From NCBI GenBank assembly GCA_002842925.1, contig PHEL01000003.1, positions 1 to 43,550 on the forward strand: DNA of 43,550 nt, given 5' to 3'. Position 1 is the stretch's first letter, and each line of letters starts with the position of its first letter. Source of the DNA: Alphaproteobacteria bacterium HGW-Alphaproteobacteria-14. GTDB lineage: Bacteria; Pseudomonadota; Alphaproteobacteria; Sphingomonadales; Sphingomonadaceae. A program made the position numbers and the translations under genes. Under the pieces are notes generated by a model, which searched no databases, was not told where the DNA came from, and was given only the letters and a program-made list of their open reading frames with translations. Positions 34,419 to 42,542 of the stretch are shown here, piece by piece.

Positions 34419-34492
34419 ATCCATTCTCCAATTCAATTTCATAAATTATGTATATGACTTGCAATGACCGTGTCAAGTGCTATAGGGGTGCC
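34419..34492. promoter_or_regulatory. divergent promoter/operator of the persulfide locus
   Basis: This 74-base AT-rich gap separates blh from the peroxiredoxin gene. On the minus strand a perfect -35 TTGACA (34476-34471) is 16 bases from TATACA (34454-34449). An inverted repeat TCATA-N9-TATGA (34439-34457) covers the -10 region and is a fitting site for the ArsR protein encoded by the divergent pair. The RBS AGGGG of the peroxiredoxin gene lies at its right end. Operator function is inferred. Confidence 0.55.
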
Positions 34493-35143
34493 ATGAATGA
34501 TCACACCCATACTCCTCCGCCTTGCGCGGGCCTGCGGATTGGTGACGTCGCCCCGGATTTCGAGGCACGCAGCACAATCGGCCCGGTCCGGTTGTCGAAC
34601 TTTAGAAAACGCTGGCTGGTGCTGTTTTCACATCCGGCGGACTTCACCCCTGTCTGCACTACCGAATTCGTTGCGCTCGCCCGCGAAGCTGCTGCCTTCG
34701 AAACGCGCGACTGTGCATTGATGGCACTATCGGTCGACAGCCTGTTTTCGCATTTCGCATGGCTGCGCATGATCCGCGACCGCTTCGGCATCGAAGTGCG
34801 GTTCCCGATCGTCGAAGATCCCACTCTGGTGATCGGACGGGCGTTCGGCATGGTGTCCGCGCAGGATAATGACAGCGCGACAGTGCGCACCACCTTCTTC
34901 ATCGATCCGCGTGGTGTCATCCGGGCGATGACATGTTATCCGGCTAATCTTGGCCGTTCGGTGCCCGAAATGCTGCGCATCCTTGACGGGCTTCAGGCCA
35001 TTGATGCGAACACGGCATTGGCGCCGGCCAACTGGCAGCCGGGCGAGCCGCTGCTCAGTCCGCCAACCAATGACCTGGATGAGGTCTTCGCGGCCGAAGA
35101 TCCGACCAGTTGGTTCCTGCGCAATCCCGGGGAACAGCGTTGA
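34493..35143 (+). CDS. peroxiredoxin (Prx6-like), coupled to arsR
   Basis: The 216-aa protein has the peroxidatic Cys55 in HPADFTPVCTTE and the Prx6-like C-terminal part (RTTFFIDPRGVIRAMTCYP, then NWQPGEPLLSPPTND). It has additional cysteines, including Cys11 in its N-terminal tail, so it may not be strictly 1-Cys. The track starts at 34448, but the ATG at 34493 follows AGGGG and is preferred. The stop overlaps the arsR start by one base. Being paired with the regulator and divergent from a persulfide dioxygenase, it probably reduces peroxides or persulfides that arise under sulfide stress; that substrate is inference. Confidence 0.94.
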   Translation: MNDHTHTPPPCAGLRIGDVAPDFEARSTIGPVRLSNFRKRWLVLFSHPADFTPVCTTEFVALAREAAAFETRDCALMALSVDSLFSHFAWLRMIRDRFGIEVRFPIVEDPTLVIGRAFGMVSAQDNDSATVRTTFFIDPRGVIRAMTCYPANLGRSVPEMLRILDGLQAIDANTALAPANWQPGEPLLSPPTNDLDEVFAAEDPTSWFLRNPGEQR

Positions 35144-35499
35144 TGGCCGAAGATGATCTGATCGAGGCGCTTAAAGCCCTTGCCCATCCGCTGCGCTGGC
35201 GCATTCTTGTGACGCTCGCAGCGGGCGAACGCAATGTCGGTGAGGTCGAACACGCGACCGGGATCGGTCAACCGGGCCTGTCTCAACAACTCGGCGTGCT
35301 GCGCAAGGCTGGTCTGGTCAATACCCGCAAGGATGCAAAGCTGGTGTTCTATTCTCTGGCAGAAAGCGCGCTGGCGGGCGTAACTGCTGCAATGGCCGCA
35401 CTCGTATCGGCAGAAAGCCGCCCCGCGCCAGAACCTGAAGCGCCACACACCCCCGCCCCCGGCGTCGCCAATTTCGCCCGGTTGTCCAAAATCACATAG
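35143..35499 (+). CDS. ArsR-family transcriptional regulator without cysteines
   Basis: This 118-aa winged-helix protein has the ArsR pattern ALKALAHPLRWRILVTLAAGE, then EHATGIGQPGLSQQLGVLRKAGLV as recognition region, and a wing with KDAKLVFYSL. The QPGLSQQLGVLR stretch is close to BigR and SqrR, the persulfide sensors that control this kind of locus. Those sensors use two conserved cysteines, one after the second helix (ACTL) and one near the C-terminus. Here the matching positions are Val (LVTL) and a cysteine-free tail, and the whole protein has no cysteine at all. The ATG shares one base with the peroxiredoxin stop. It probably represses the divergent operon, but by which signal is unclear. 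A proline-rich tail follows the domain. Confidence 0.93.
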   Translation: MAEDDLIEALKALAHPLRWRILVTLAAGERNVGEVEHATGIGQPGLSQQLGVLRKAGLVNTRKDAKLVFYSLAESALAGVTAAMAALVSAESRPAPEPEAPHTPAPGVANFARLSKIT

Positions 35500-35530
35500 T
35501 AAGGGCTAGCATTCGGACAAAATTATCGAC

Positions 35531-35571
35531 AATCCCGAATACCTTCAGGTGCTTCGCTGACTTTCGGGATT
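35531..35571. terminator. inverted repeat between arsR and tRNA-Arg
   Basis: AATCCCGAA and TTCGGGATT form a 9-bp stem around a 23-base loop, 31 bases after the arsR stop and 10 bases from the 3' end of the convergent tRNA. It may terminate one or both units. On the plus strand TTTTGG follows, only a weak uridine tract. Confidence 0.5.
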
Positions 35572-35581
35572 TTGGAGGCCT

Positions 35582-35658
35582 TGGCGCGCCCGGCAGGACT
35601 CGAACCTGCTACCTCAAGATTAGAAGTCTCGCGCTCTATCCAGATGAGCTACGGGCGC
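35582..35658 (-). tRNA. tRNA-Arg (anticodon TCT)
   Basis: Read on the minus strand, the 77 bases begin GCGCCCGTAGCTC and end with an encoded CCA. The acceptor stem pairs GCGCCCG with CGGGCGC. The anticodon loop reads ACTTCTAATC, so the anticodon is TCT, for AGA and AGG arginine codons. The T arm GGTTCGAGTCC is canonical. These rare codons are little used in such a GC-rich genome. I checked the 3' end for a repeated copy that would mark an integrated element and found none in the window. Confidence 0.96.
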
Positions 35659-35719
35659 GCGCCGCCAAGCCCAATAGCGCGCTTTGCGGCCGATGGGAAT
35701 CGCGCTAACCGGTCAAGCG

Positions 35720-36484
35720 ATGGAAAACACCTCCCCCACGGATCCCGCCGCGGCATTTGACCGTGATCCCACCGACGGGATCATCGCCACATCGCGCGCA
35801 CCCGGAAGCTTTCGCTATTACGACATCGTCATGGCTGCCTTCGTGGCGATCCTGCTGCTGTCGAACCTGATCGGCGCGGCCAAACTATCCACCGTGGCGG
35901 GATATACCTTTGGCGCGGGCATCCTGTTCTTCCCGGTCAGCTACGTCATCGGCGATGTGCTGACCGAGGTCTATGGCTATGCCAAGGCGCGTCGGGTGAT
36001 CTGGACCGGGTTCGGCGCGCTCACTTTCATGGCGTTCATGAGCTTCGTCGTGGTCGCCATGCCGCCCGCCGATAGCTGGGCGGGACAGGCCGCCTACGAA
36101 GAAGTGTTCGGCAGCACCTGGCGGATCGTGCTAGCTTCGATCACCGCGTTCTGGGCCGGGGAATTCGTCAATTCCTTCGTCATGGCCAAGATGAAAGTGC
36201 TGACCAAAGGCCGGATGTTGTGGAGCCGAACCATTGGTTCGACCTTTGTGGGGCAAGGCGTGGACAGCCTGATCTTTTACCCGATCGCCTTCCTCGGTAT
36301 CTGGACGACGCAGGATGTGCTTACCGTGATCGTCACCAACTGGGCTCTGAAAGTGGCGTGGGAAGCCGTGCTGACCCCGGTAACCTATGTTGTGGTGAAC
36401 AAGCTGAAGGCGGCAGAGGGTGTTGACCTGTTCGATCTCGATACAGACTTTTCGCCCTTCGCACGCAGCGCGAAAGCGGGTTAA
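35720..36484 (+). CDS. yhhQ: queuosine precursor transporter (YhhQ/VUT family)
   Basis: YhhQ-type proteins bring queuosine precursors such as preQ0 or preQ1 into the cell for tRNA modification. The 254-aa protein has about six transmembrane helices and the family blocks LSNLIGAAKL, FFPVSYVIGDVLTEVYGYAKARRVIW, GEFVNSFVMAKMKV, SRTIGSTFVGQGVDSLIFYPIAF and TNWALKVAWEAVLTPVTY. The track begins at a TTG (35684); the ATG at 35720 gives a cleaner N-terminus, though neither has a clear ribosome-binding site. It is convergent with ppx and their stops overlap by four bases. Confidence 0.92.
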   Translation: MENTSPTDPAAAFDRDPTDGIIATSRAPGSFRYYDIVMAAFVAILLLSNLIGAAKLSTVAGYTFGAGILFFPVSYVIGDVLTEVYGYAKARRVIWTGFGALTFMAFMSFVVVAMPPADSWAGQAAYEEVFGSTWRIVLASITAFWAGEFVNSFVMAKMKVLTKGRMLWSRTIGSTFVGQGVDSLIFYPIAFLGIWTTQDVLTVIVTNWALKVAWEAVLTPVTYVVVNKLKAAEGVDLFDLDTDFSPFARSAKAG

Positions 36485-38013
36485 ACCAGCTCTGCGTCGG
36501 GCACGATGTCGACCCGCCAGCCAAGTCCCAACCGCCCGGCCAGCAGCTTTATGTCCTTTTCGGTCGACTGGCCGCACAGCGCGGCGTGGCTGTGCGCCAG
36601 TTTCAAAACCAGCGCGGTGTCTTCCACCACCAGTCGGCTGACTTCGAGCGAGCGGCGCGACTGCGCACCCAGCCGCCGTGCGATCCGCAGCGCCAGACCC
36701 CAGCGCACCGCTTCTTCCAGCGCCTCTTCGCTTGCAAGTGCGCGCACCCGGGCCGGCAAATTCAGCTGGTTGCCATTGGCGGAAATCGCCGCGGCGAGCA
36801 TAGCGCGCTCCATGCCATTGATCCCGACCCAGCGTTTGTGCAGCGCCCAGTTGATGGCTTGCGGCTGGCGGATGTTCGGTTCGATCTGCATCGCGGCGAG
36901 CGCCAGCATGGTTGCCGCCAGCCGCAGCCGTTCGCTGCCATATTCGCGCGCGGGCGCGGCGTCGAGCGTCCAGGCTGCCAGTCGCGTCGCCAGCGTTGGA
37001 GCCGATCCGCGCTGACTGGCAAACACCGCGATCCCGGCGAGCAGCGGATCTTGCGCCTTGGTATGGGCTGGCAGGCGATCATAAATCAGCCCTTCGCGCA
37101 GGCCCCATGATGAAAACACCACCTTCGCGGGTGCCAACCGCGCCAGCAACGCCTGTAGCAGCACCGCAGCATCGGGCAGCTTTTCAGCGCGCATCGCAGA
37201 AATCCGTTCGCGGCCTTTGATCACCTGGCTTTCAGTCGAGGCAAGGCTCTTTGCCAGATCATTCGCGGAATCGGTGTCGAGTTCGAACCCGTGCGGATCG
37301 CTGAGCGGGTAACCGCGCGCCGCCATCGCATAGACCGCCATCGCCCGCCACGTTCCGCCGACCAGATAGAGCGCGCCGTTCGCATCAGGGGCATTGCCTG
37401 ATAGATCCCACCCGGCCTTGCGGATCGCCTTGTCGAGCGACTTGTCCATCTCTGCCCGCCCGCCCTTGCGGTGATCGGGCAGGCGCAGAGTGCCCAGCGG
37501 CAGCGTGCTGGCGCTGTCGGTCTGGCCGCCAGAAACGCGCACCAATTCAAGGCTGCCCCCGCCAAGATCCGCCACGATCCCGCGAGCTTGCGGAAACGCG
37601 CCGATCACCCCGTGGGCGCTGAGCAAGGCTTCCTGCTCGCCCGTGATGACGCGCGGTTGAAGCCCGATGGCGTGCAACTGCGCGACGAATTCAGGGCCAT
37701 TGGCTGCATCGCGCACCGCAGCGGTGGCCACTGTTTCAATATCAGTGATGCCAAGATCGGACAGCAGCAATGCAAACCGCCGCAACCCACGCAGCGCCAA
37801 CGCCATGGCTTCGTCTGCCAGCCGTCCGGTGCTGGCGATGTCTCGTCCCAGCTTGGCGGTCACCTTTTCATTGAGCAGCACGGTGGGCGCGCGCATCGTT
37901 CCGCCATAGACGACCAGACGCACGGTGTTCGATCCGATGTCGATGATCGCACGTTCGGGCCTGCTTCCGGCAATCACGCCGCCAAGCTCACCCCGCCGTT
38001 TTGGATAAGTCAC
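36481..38013 (-). CDS. ppx: Ppx/GppA family exopolyphosphatase
   Basis: Ppx removes terminal phosphate from polyphosphate; GppA acts on pppGpp, and one alphaproteobacterial protein often does both. The 510-aa protein has the ASKHA motifs AIIDIGSNTVRLVVYGG, ATAAVRDAANG, VITGEQEALLSAHGV, and VADLGGGSLELVR, with WGLREGLIYDRL before the C-terminal helical domain. Catalytic Glu lies in the TGEQEA loop. The start is a GTG whose first base is the last base of the ppk stop codon, so it is coupled to ppk translation. The 3' end overlaps yhhQ by four bases. Confidence 0.94.
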   Translation of the reverse strand: MTYPKRRGELGGVIAGSRPERAIIDIGSNTVRLVVYGGTMRAPTVLLNEKVTAKLGRDIASTGRLADEAMALALRGLRRFALLLSDLGITDIETVATAAVRDAANGPEFVAQLHAIGLQPRVITGEQEALLSAHGVIGAFPQARGIVADLGGGSLELVRVSGGQTDSASTLPLGTLRLPDHRKGGRAEMDKSLDKAIRKAGWDLSGNAPDANGALYLVGGTWRAMAVYAMAARGYPLSDPHGFELDTDSANDLAKSLASTESQVIKGRERISAMRAEKLPDAAVLLQALLARLAPAKVVFSSWGLREGLIYDRLPAHTKAQDPLLAGIAVFASQRGSAPTLATRLAAWTLDAAPAREYGSERLRLAATMLALAAMQIEPNIRQPQAINWALHKRWVGINGMERAMLAAAISANGNQLNLPARVRALASEEALEEAVRWGLALRIARRLGAQSRRSLEVSRLVVEDTALVLKLAHSHAALCGQSTEKDIKLLAGRLGLGWRVDIVPDAELV

Positions 38014-40204
38014 TAGGCCGCCCCCCGGCGCATGGTCAGCTTGGGCACCGCGCCCGCTTCAAGCGCCCCGCCGCGCCCCGATAGCGACGGATTGGTCATG
38101 AAATAGCGGTGGCAGTTGAACGGCTTGGCCCCATCTTCCCTGGCTGCCACAACCCGCGAATAATTGCCATCGGGGTGCAGCCACCAGCTTTGTTCGGTAT
38201 CAAGCATATTGGCCAGCAACACCTGTTGCAGCACCTGATCGTGCACCGTGCGGTTAAGGATCGGGATCAGCGCTTCAACCCGGCGATCCAGATTGCGGCT
38301 CATCATGTCCGCCGATGAGATGAACACTGCCGCCTGCGCGCTCGGCAGGGCGTGACCATTGGCAAAGGCGTAGATGCGGCTGTGCTCAAGGAAGCGGCCG
38401 ATGATCGATTTGACCCGGATATTTTCCGAAAGGCCCGCCACCCCAGGGCGCAGACAACAGATGCCGCGCGTGATCAATTCCACCTGCACCCCGGCATTGC
38501 TGGCGGCATACAACCGGTCGATCACACCTTCATCGGTCAGCTGGTTGCACTTGAACCAGATCGCCGCTGGCTTGCCTGCCTGCGCATGGGCGATCTCGAT
38601 ATCGATCCGGCGATAGATTTCGGCGCGTAGATCGATTGGAGCAATATGGATGCGTTCAAGCGCATGGGGTTCGACATAGCCGGTGACGAAGTTGAACATC
38701 TTGGCCGCATCGCGCCCCAATTTGGGGTCGGCGGTGAAGAAGCTGAGATCGGTATACACCTTGGCAGTGACAGGGTGATAATTTCCGGTGCCGAAATGGC
38801 AGTAAGTGCGGAAACTTTCCCCTTCGCGGCGCACCACCATCGCCACCTTGGCGTGGGTTTTCCAATCGGTGAAACCGTAGATCACCTGCACCCCGGCGCG
38901 TTCCAGCTTGCTCGCCCATTTGAGGTTCTGTTCTTCGTCAAACCGCGCCTTCAATTCGACCACCGCGGTAACAGATTTACCCGCCTCTGCCGCTTCGATC
39001 AGGGCATTGATCACCGCGCTTTGCGATCCCGCGCGGTAAAGCGTCTGCTTGATCGCCACCACGTCGGGATCGGCGGCGGCCTGCCGGATGAAATCAACCA
39101 CCACCTCGAAACTTTCGTAGGGGTGGTGGATGATGATGTCCTTTTCGCGGATCGCGGAAAAAGCATCGCCGTCATGTTCGCGGATGCGTTCTGGAAAGCG
39201 CGGCGAATAGGCGTCAAACTTCAGATCGGGCCGGTCTTCGCGGACGATTTCGGCCAGCCCGTCAATCCCGATCATCCCATCGGTCTTGATCACCGCGGCT
39301 TCGTTGATGCCAAGCTGCTCGAGCAGCAGGGCTTCGGCGGCGGGATCGAAATCCTCCTCCAGTTCAAGCTGGATCACCTGCCCCCGGCGGCGGCGCTGGA
39401 TTGCGCTGCGGAAGGTGCGCACCAGATCTTCGGCCTCTTCCTCGATTTCGATATCGCTGTCGCGCAACACCCGGAACAAGCCGTCGCCCTCAATCGTGAA
39501 GCCGGGGAACAGCGCGGCGGCATAGCGCTGGATCAGCCGTGCGATCGAAATATAAAGCACCCCGCTTTCGTCTGTTACCCGATGCGGCACCCGCACAAAC
39601 CGCGGCAGCGCACTCGGGATCAGCACCATTTCGATCAATTGTTCATTTGTCTCGTCGCGGGTCAGCGTGAAAAGCAGGCCCATGCCTTCATTCTGGACGA
39701 ACGGGAAAGGATGCGCCGGGTCAAGCGCCTGCGGGGTGATGATCGGCAGAATTTCTTCAAGGAAGAACGCTTTCAGCCACTTGTAGGCGGCGGGGCTGAT
39801 GCGCTGTTCATCGGCAATGTGGATATCGGCACCGGCCAGTCCATCGCGCACCGAACGCCAGATCGCCTGCTGGCGCTGAGACAATTCAGCCAGCTTGTGC
39901 CGGATTGCGGTAAGTTGCTGCGAGGGACTGCGCCCGTCGAGCGACGGCGTTTCCAGCCCGCGCTGCACCTGCCCGACCAGCCCTGCGACGCGGATCATCA
40001 TGAATTCATCAAGATTGCTGCCCGAAATCGACAGGAACCGCAGGCGTTCCAGCAGCGGATATTGTTCGTTGCAGGCCTCTGCCAGCACGCGAACCACGAT
40101 AGTTCGCGGTTGAAATAGGGCGATTCGTCAGGGCCGAGTTCTACCATCTGCACAGCGCCTGCGCTGGCTGAAACGTCCTCTGTGGCAATCGGTGACGTGC
40201 TCAT
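38013..40204 (-). pseudogene. ppk: polyphosphate kinase 1, reading frame broken near the N-terminus
   Basis: Ppk1 makes polyphosphate from ATP. The long frame 38013-40097 (694 aa) holds nearly the whole enzyme, including both active-site histidines (KTHAKVAMVVRRE and FLEHSRIYAF) and the LSISGSNLDEFMMIR block. The proper N-terminus, MSTSPIATED to YFNRELSWF, is encoded in another frame from the ATG at 40204. The two frames meet about base 40091. The family reads ELSWLAFNxRVL, so about four residues plus one base are missing, consistent with a 13-nt deletion. Translation could restart at the GTG at 40097, giving a protein without its first 40 or so residues. Coupled ppx follows. An assembly or sequencing error is possible, but a 13-nt loss is unlike a homopolymer slip. 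Confidence 0.8.
40085..40097 (-). other. ppk: frameshift junction in ppk
   Basis: On the minus strand the sequence reads TGGTTCGCGTGCTGG. The expected line would be TGG TTC GCG TTC AAC CAG CGC GTG CTG or similar. Loss of 13 bases between two GCG/CGCG repeats would produce exactly the observed string. The GTG at 40097 opens the second frame. The missing codons are reconstructed from memory of the family, so their bases are uncertain. Confidence 0.7.
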
Positions 40205-40297
40205 CGCTTCCCTGTTCTGCCTCGCGCCGGTTCATTGATCACGACACTCGCAACCCCATGTTCGCTAGGCTGCAAGGTGTAAATCAGGAAGATGTGC

Positions 40298-40315
40298 TTG
40301 TCACACCAATGTCAA
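40298..40315. promoter_or_regulatory. Pho-box-like direct repeat upstream of ppk
   Basis: TTGTCACACCAATGTCAA contains TGTCA twice with an 11-base period, the spacing of PhoB half-sites in a PHO box. It lies 94 bases upstream of the ppk start, but its direction on the plus strand is opposite to the usual one relative to ppk. TTGACA on the minus strand within it could also be a -35 element. Phosphate control of ppk is known in other bacteria; here it is a weak inference. Confidence 0.35.
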
Positions 40316-40346
40316 TTTGGTCCGTCCGCATTCGCTCCGGTGCAAG

Positions 40347-41360
40347 TCAAACCAGGTCCCGGCTATCCGCGATCTGCGTGATCCCGCGTTTGCCATTGGC
40401 ATCGCGGCCCAGTTGCACGATCACGTCGATCACGCTGGCGGCATAGGCGATGGTGTCTGACCGCGTCAGGCCGATCCCGGTCTGCATCACCATCAGCGAC
40501 AATTGTTCGAGCGCGCCGCGCAGGGAATTGGCGTGGATGGTGGAAAAACTGCCCGGATGCCCAGTGTTGATTGCACGCAGGAAACTGACGCTTTCCGCCC
40601 CGCGCAATTCTCCCAGCACGATCCGGTCGGGCCGCAGGCGCAAGGCGGCTTGCAGCAATTCATTGGCGGTGACTTTGGCCTCGCCCAGCTCACCCTTGAT
40701 CGCGACCAGACCGACCGCGTTTTCGCCCGGAAATTTCAGTTCAGGCGTGTCTTCGACCATGACCACGCGTTCGGCACGCGGGATTTCGCCGAGCATGGCG
40801 TTGAGAAAGGTGGTCTTGCCGGTGCTGGTGCCGCCCGAAATCAGGATCGTGCGCCGCGCCCGGATCGCTGCACGCAGAAAAGCGATTGGCTGTGATTGCG
40901 GGTCAGGCAGGTCGACATGGCCTTCGCCCACCAGCGGGCCGGTGTCGTAGGCATCAAGCGGCAGGTCTAGCCTGCGATGGCGGCGGATCGCCATTACCCA
41001 ATGCTTGCGGCTGGCAGGCGGGCCGCAAAACTGCACCCGCGCGCCATCTGGCAGGGTTGCGCCCAGCAGCGGGTGTTCGCGGTTGATCCCCTGATGCGAC
41101 ACGCGTGCGACCTGTTCGGCCAGGCGTTGCACCAGCCGGTCGTCAATTTCCGGCGTATCGATTCGTTGCATCCCCGGATTCGACGCATCCTCGATCCATA
41201 CTTCGCCGGGGCGGTTGACCATGATTTCGGTCACGGTGTCACGATCAAGCCAGCGGCGGAACGGCGCAAGATAGGCATCAAGATAGACGCTGCGTTCGGC
41301 GGACAACGCGGCGCTTTCAGGCTCATCACCCGTGCCCAGCCGGTGAATATCCGCGCTCAT
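40347..41360 (-). CDS. virB11: type IV secretion ATPase VirB11
   Basis: VirB11 is the hexameric traffic ATPase that switches a type IV secretion system between pilus building and transport. The 337-aa protein has the N-terminal domain (ITEIMVNRPGEVWIED-like, seen as TVTEIMVNRPGEVWIED), then the Walker A GGTSTGKT at 176-183, an acidic MVEDTPEL box, LGELRGAESVSFLRAINTGHPG with Walker B, and STIHANS. Length is normal. It is nine bases after virB10 on the same strand and is the last gene of the visible T4SS cluster; virD4 is not seen downstream, where ppk follows after 142 bases. Confidence 0.95.
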   Translation of the reverse strand: MSADIHRLGTGDEPESAALSAERSVYLDAYLAPFRRWLDRDTVTEIMVNRPGEVWIEDASNPGMQRIDTPEIDDRLVQRLAEQVARVSHQGINREHPLLGATLPDGARVQFCGPPASRKHWVMAIRRHRRLDLPLDAYDTGPLVGEGHVDLPDPQSQPIAFLRAAIRARRTILISGGTSTGKTTFLNAMLGEIPRAERVVMVEDTPELKFPGENAVGLVAIKGELGEAKVTANELLQAALRLRPDRIVLGELRGAESVSFLRAINTGHPGSFSTIHANSLRGALEQLSLMVMQTGIGLTRSDTIAYAASVIDVIVQLGRDANGKRGITQIADSRDLV

Positions 41361-41368
41361 GCCTGCGC

Positions 41369-42502
41369 TCAGTTCCCGACCGTGCTGAAATCGAGATCGC
41401 GTGCGGTGAACACCCGGATCGGCTCGCCCATGCGCACGCGGATGGTGGGGCTGATTTCGCCGTTGGCCTGCACCGCCGAACTCGCCGCGCCTTGCGCTCC
41501 GCCTGCAACGATCACGCCGCCGACGCCGCCTGTCGCAACCGCGCCCAGACCGCCGATTACTGACAGCAACAGGCCCGATCCAAAGCGTTTGAAGAAGTGG
41601 CTGTTGACGTCACCTTCCAGCCCGGTCGTCCCGTCAAATCCGATCGCAGGCGAGGCAAGATTGACCGACGCGCCATCGGGCCGGATCAACCGCGTCCAGA
41701 TCACATAGGCGCGCCGCTGCCCCTGCTGCACGCCCGCCTGATACTGCCCGATCAGCCGCGACGAACGCGGCACCAGCACACGCTTGCCATCGAAACTGCG
41801 CACATCCTGGCTCACCACCGCGCGGACAAAGCCCGGCACATCGGTGTTGATCGCGGTTTCGAGGATCGCGGGGATCAGCGTGCCTTCGGTTACCGTAGTC
41901 GAAGGATTGGTCATCGGCCGCGCCTGTGCAGGCGCACCGCCCACCCCGCCGATACGGCTGGCAAAGGCGGCCGCACCGCCGGTGCCCGCGACATCGCCTG
42001 CCGCACTGCCTGCCGGTGCACCCAATGGAGCCTCGGCAAGGCGCGGGGTGCCTGCGGCACGGCTGGCATCGAACACCAGTTGCGGGCTGGCATAGGGATT
42101 GATCGCCGCGCCCGGCATCATCGCCGGGTTATTGGCCAGAACGGGCGCTGGCGCGGGATCGGGCTGCGGTTGAACCGGTTGCAGCGCCGTATCGGCTACT
42201 GGCAGCATTGACGCAGGCCCGGCGGCCTGCGGCGGCGCGGCGGCAGAATTGCTGATCCCCTGCGGTTCGGGCTGGCCGGCCGAATTCATCGCCCAGAACG
42301 TGGTCGCTCCCAGCAGGCCGACAATCACCACCCCGGCGGCAAGGCCCAGCCCATCGCCCTTGGCCTTGCGGTCGGTAACGGCGGGGAACGCCGCACGGCT
42401 GGCAAGATCGATGATTTCCGCGGATTCGCGCTCCCGCGGATCCACCGCTTCGCTACCTGCTCCATCACCCTTCTTCGGCGGTAAACGCATGGCCAGACGC
42501 AT
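41369..42502 (-). CDS. virB10: type IV secretion protein VirB10
   Basis: VirB10 spans the envelope and gates the outer-membrane core complex. The 377-aa protein has a cytoplasmic N-terminus, one transmembrane helix (about 52-72, LGLAAGVVIVGLLGATTFWAM), a proline-rich periplasmic stretch, and the conserved C-terminal beta-barrel (about 190-377) with EGTLIPAILETAINTD, VLVPRSSRLIGQY and the final RVFTARDLDF. The ATG at 42502 has AGGAG eight bases upstream. It follows virB9 by 40 bases. Confidence 0.95.
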   Translation of the reverse strand: MRLAMRLPPKKGDGAGSEAVDPRERESAEIIDLASRAAFPAVTDRKAKGDGLGLAAGVVIVGLLGATTFWAMNSAGQPEPQGISNSAAAPPQAAGPASMLPVADTALQPVQPQPDPAPAPVLANNPAMMPGAAINPYASPQLVFDASRAAGTPRLAEAPLGAPAGSAAGDVAGTGGAAAFASRIGGVGGAPAQARPMTNPSTTVTEGTLIPAILETAINTDVPGFVRAVVSQDVRSFDGKRVLVPRSSRLIGQYQAGVQQGQRRAYVIWTRLIRPDGASVNLASPAIGFDGTTGLEGDVNSHFFKRFGSGLLLSVIGGLGAVATGGVGGVIVAGGAQGAASSAVQANGEISPTIRVRMGEPIRVFTARDLDFSTVGN

Positions 42503-42542
42503 TATTCGGTCTCCTTGGCGAAGTGAATGTTGTTCGAAATCA

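Noticed and set aside
35582-35658. tRNA-Arg as the attachment site of a genomic island holding the sulfide locus
   Set aside because: No integrase and no repeated copy of the tRNA 3' end were seen between 25 and 35.5 kb.
38646-40118. 490-aa plus-strand ORF over ppk
   Set aside because: Antisense shadow of the conserved polyphosphate kinase.
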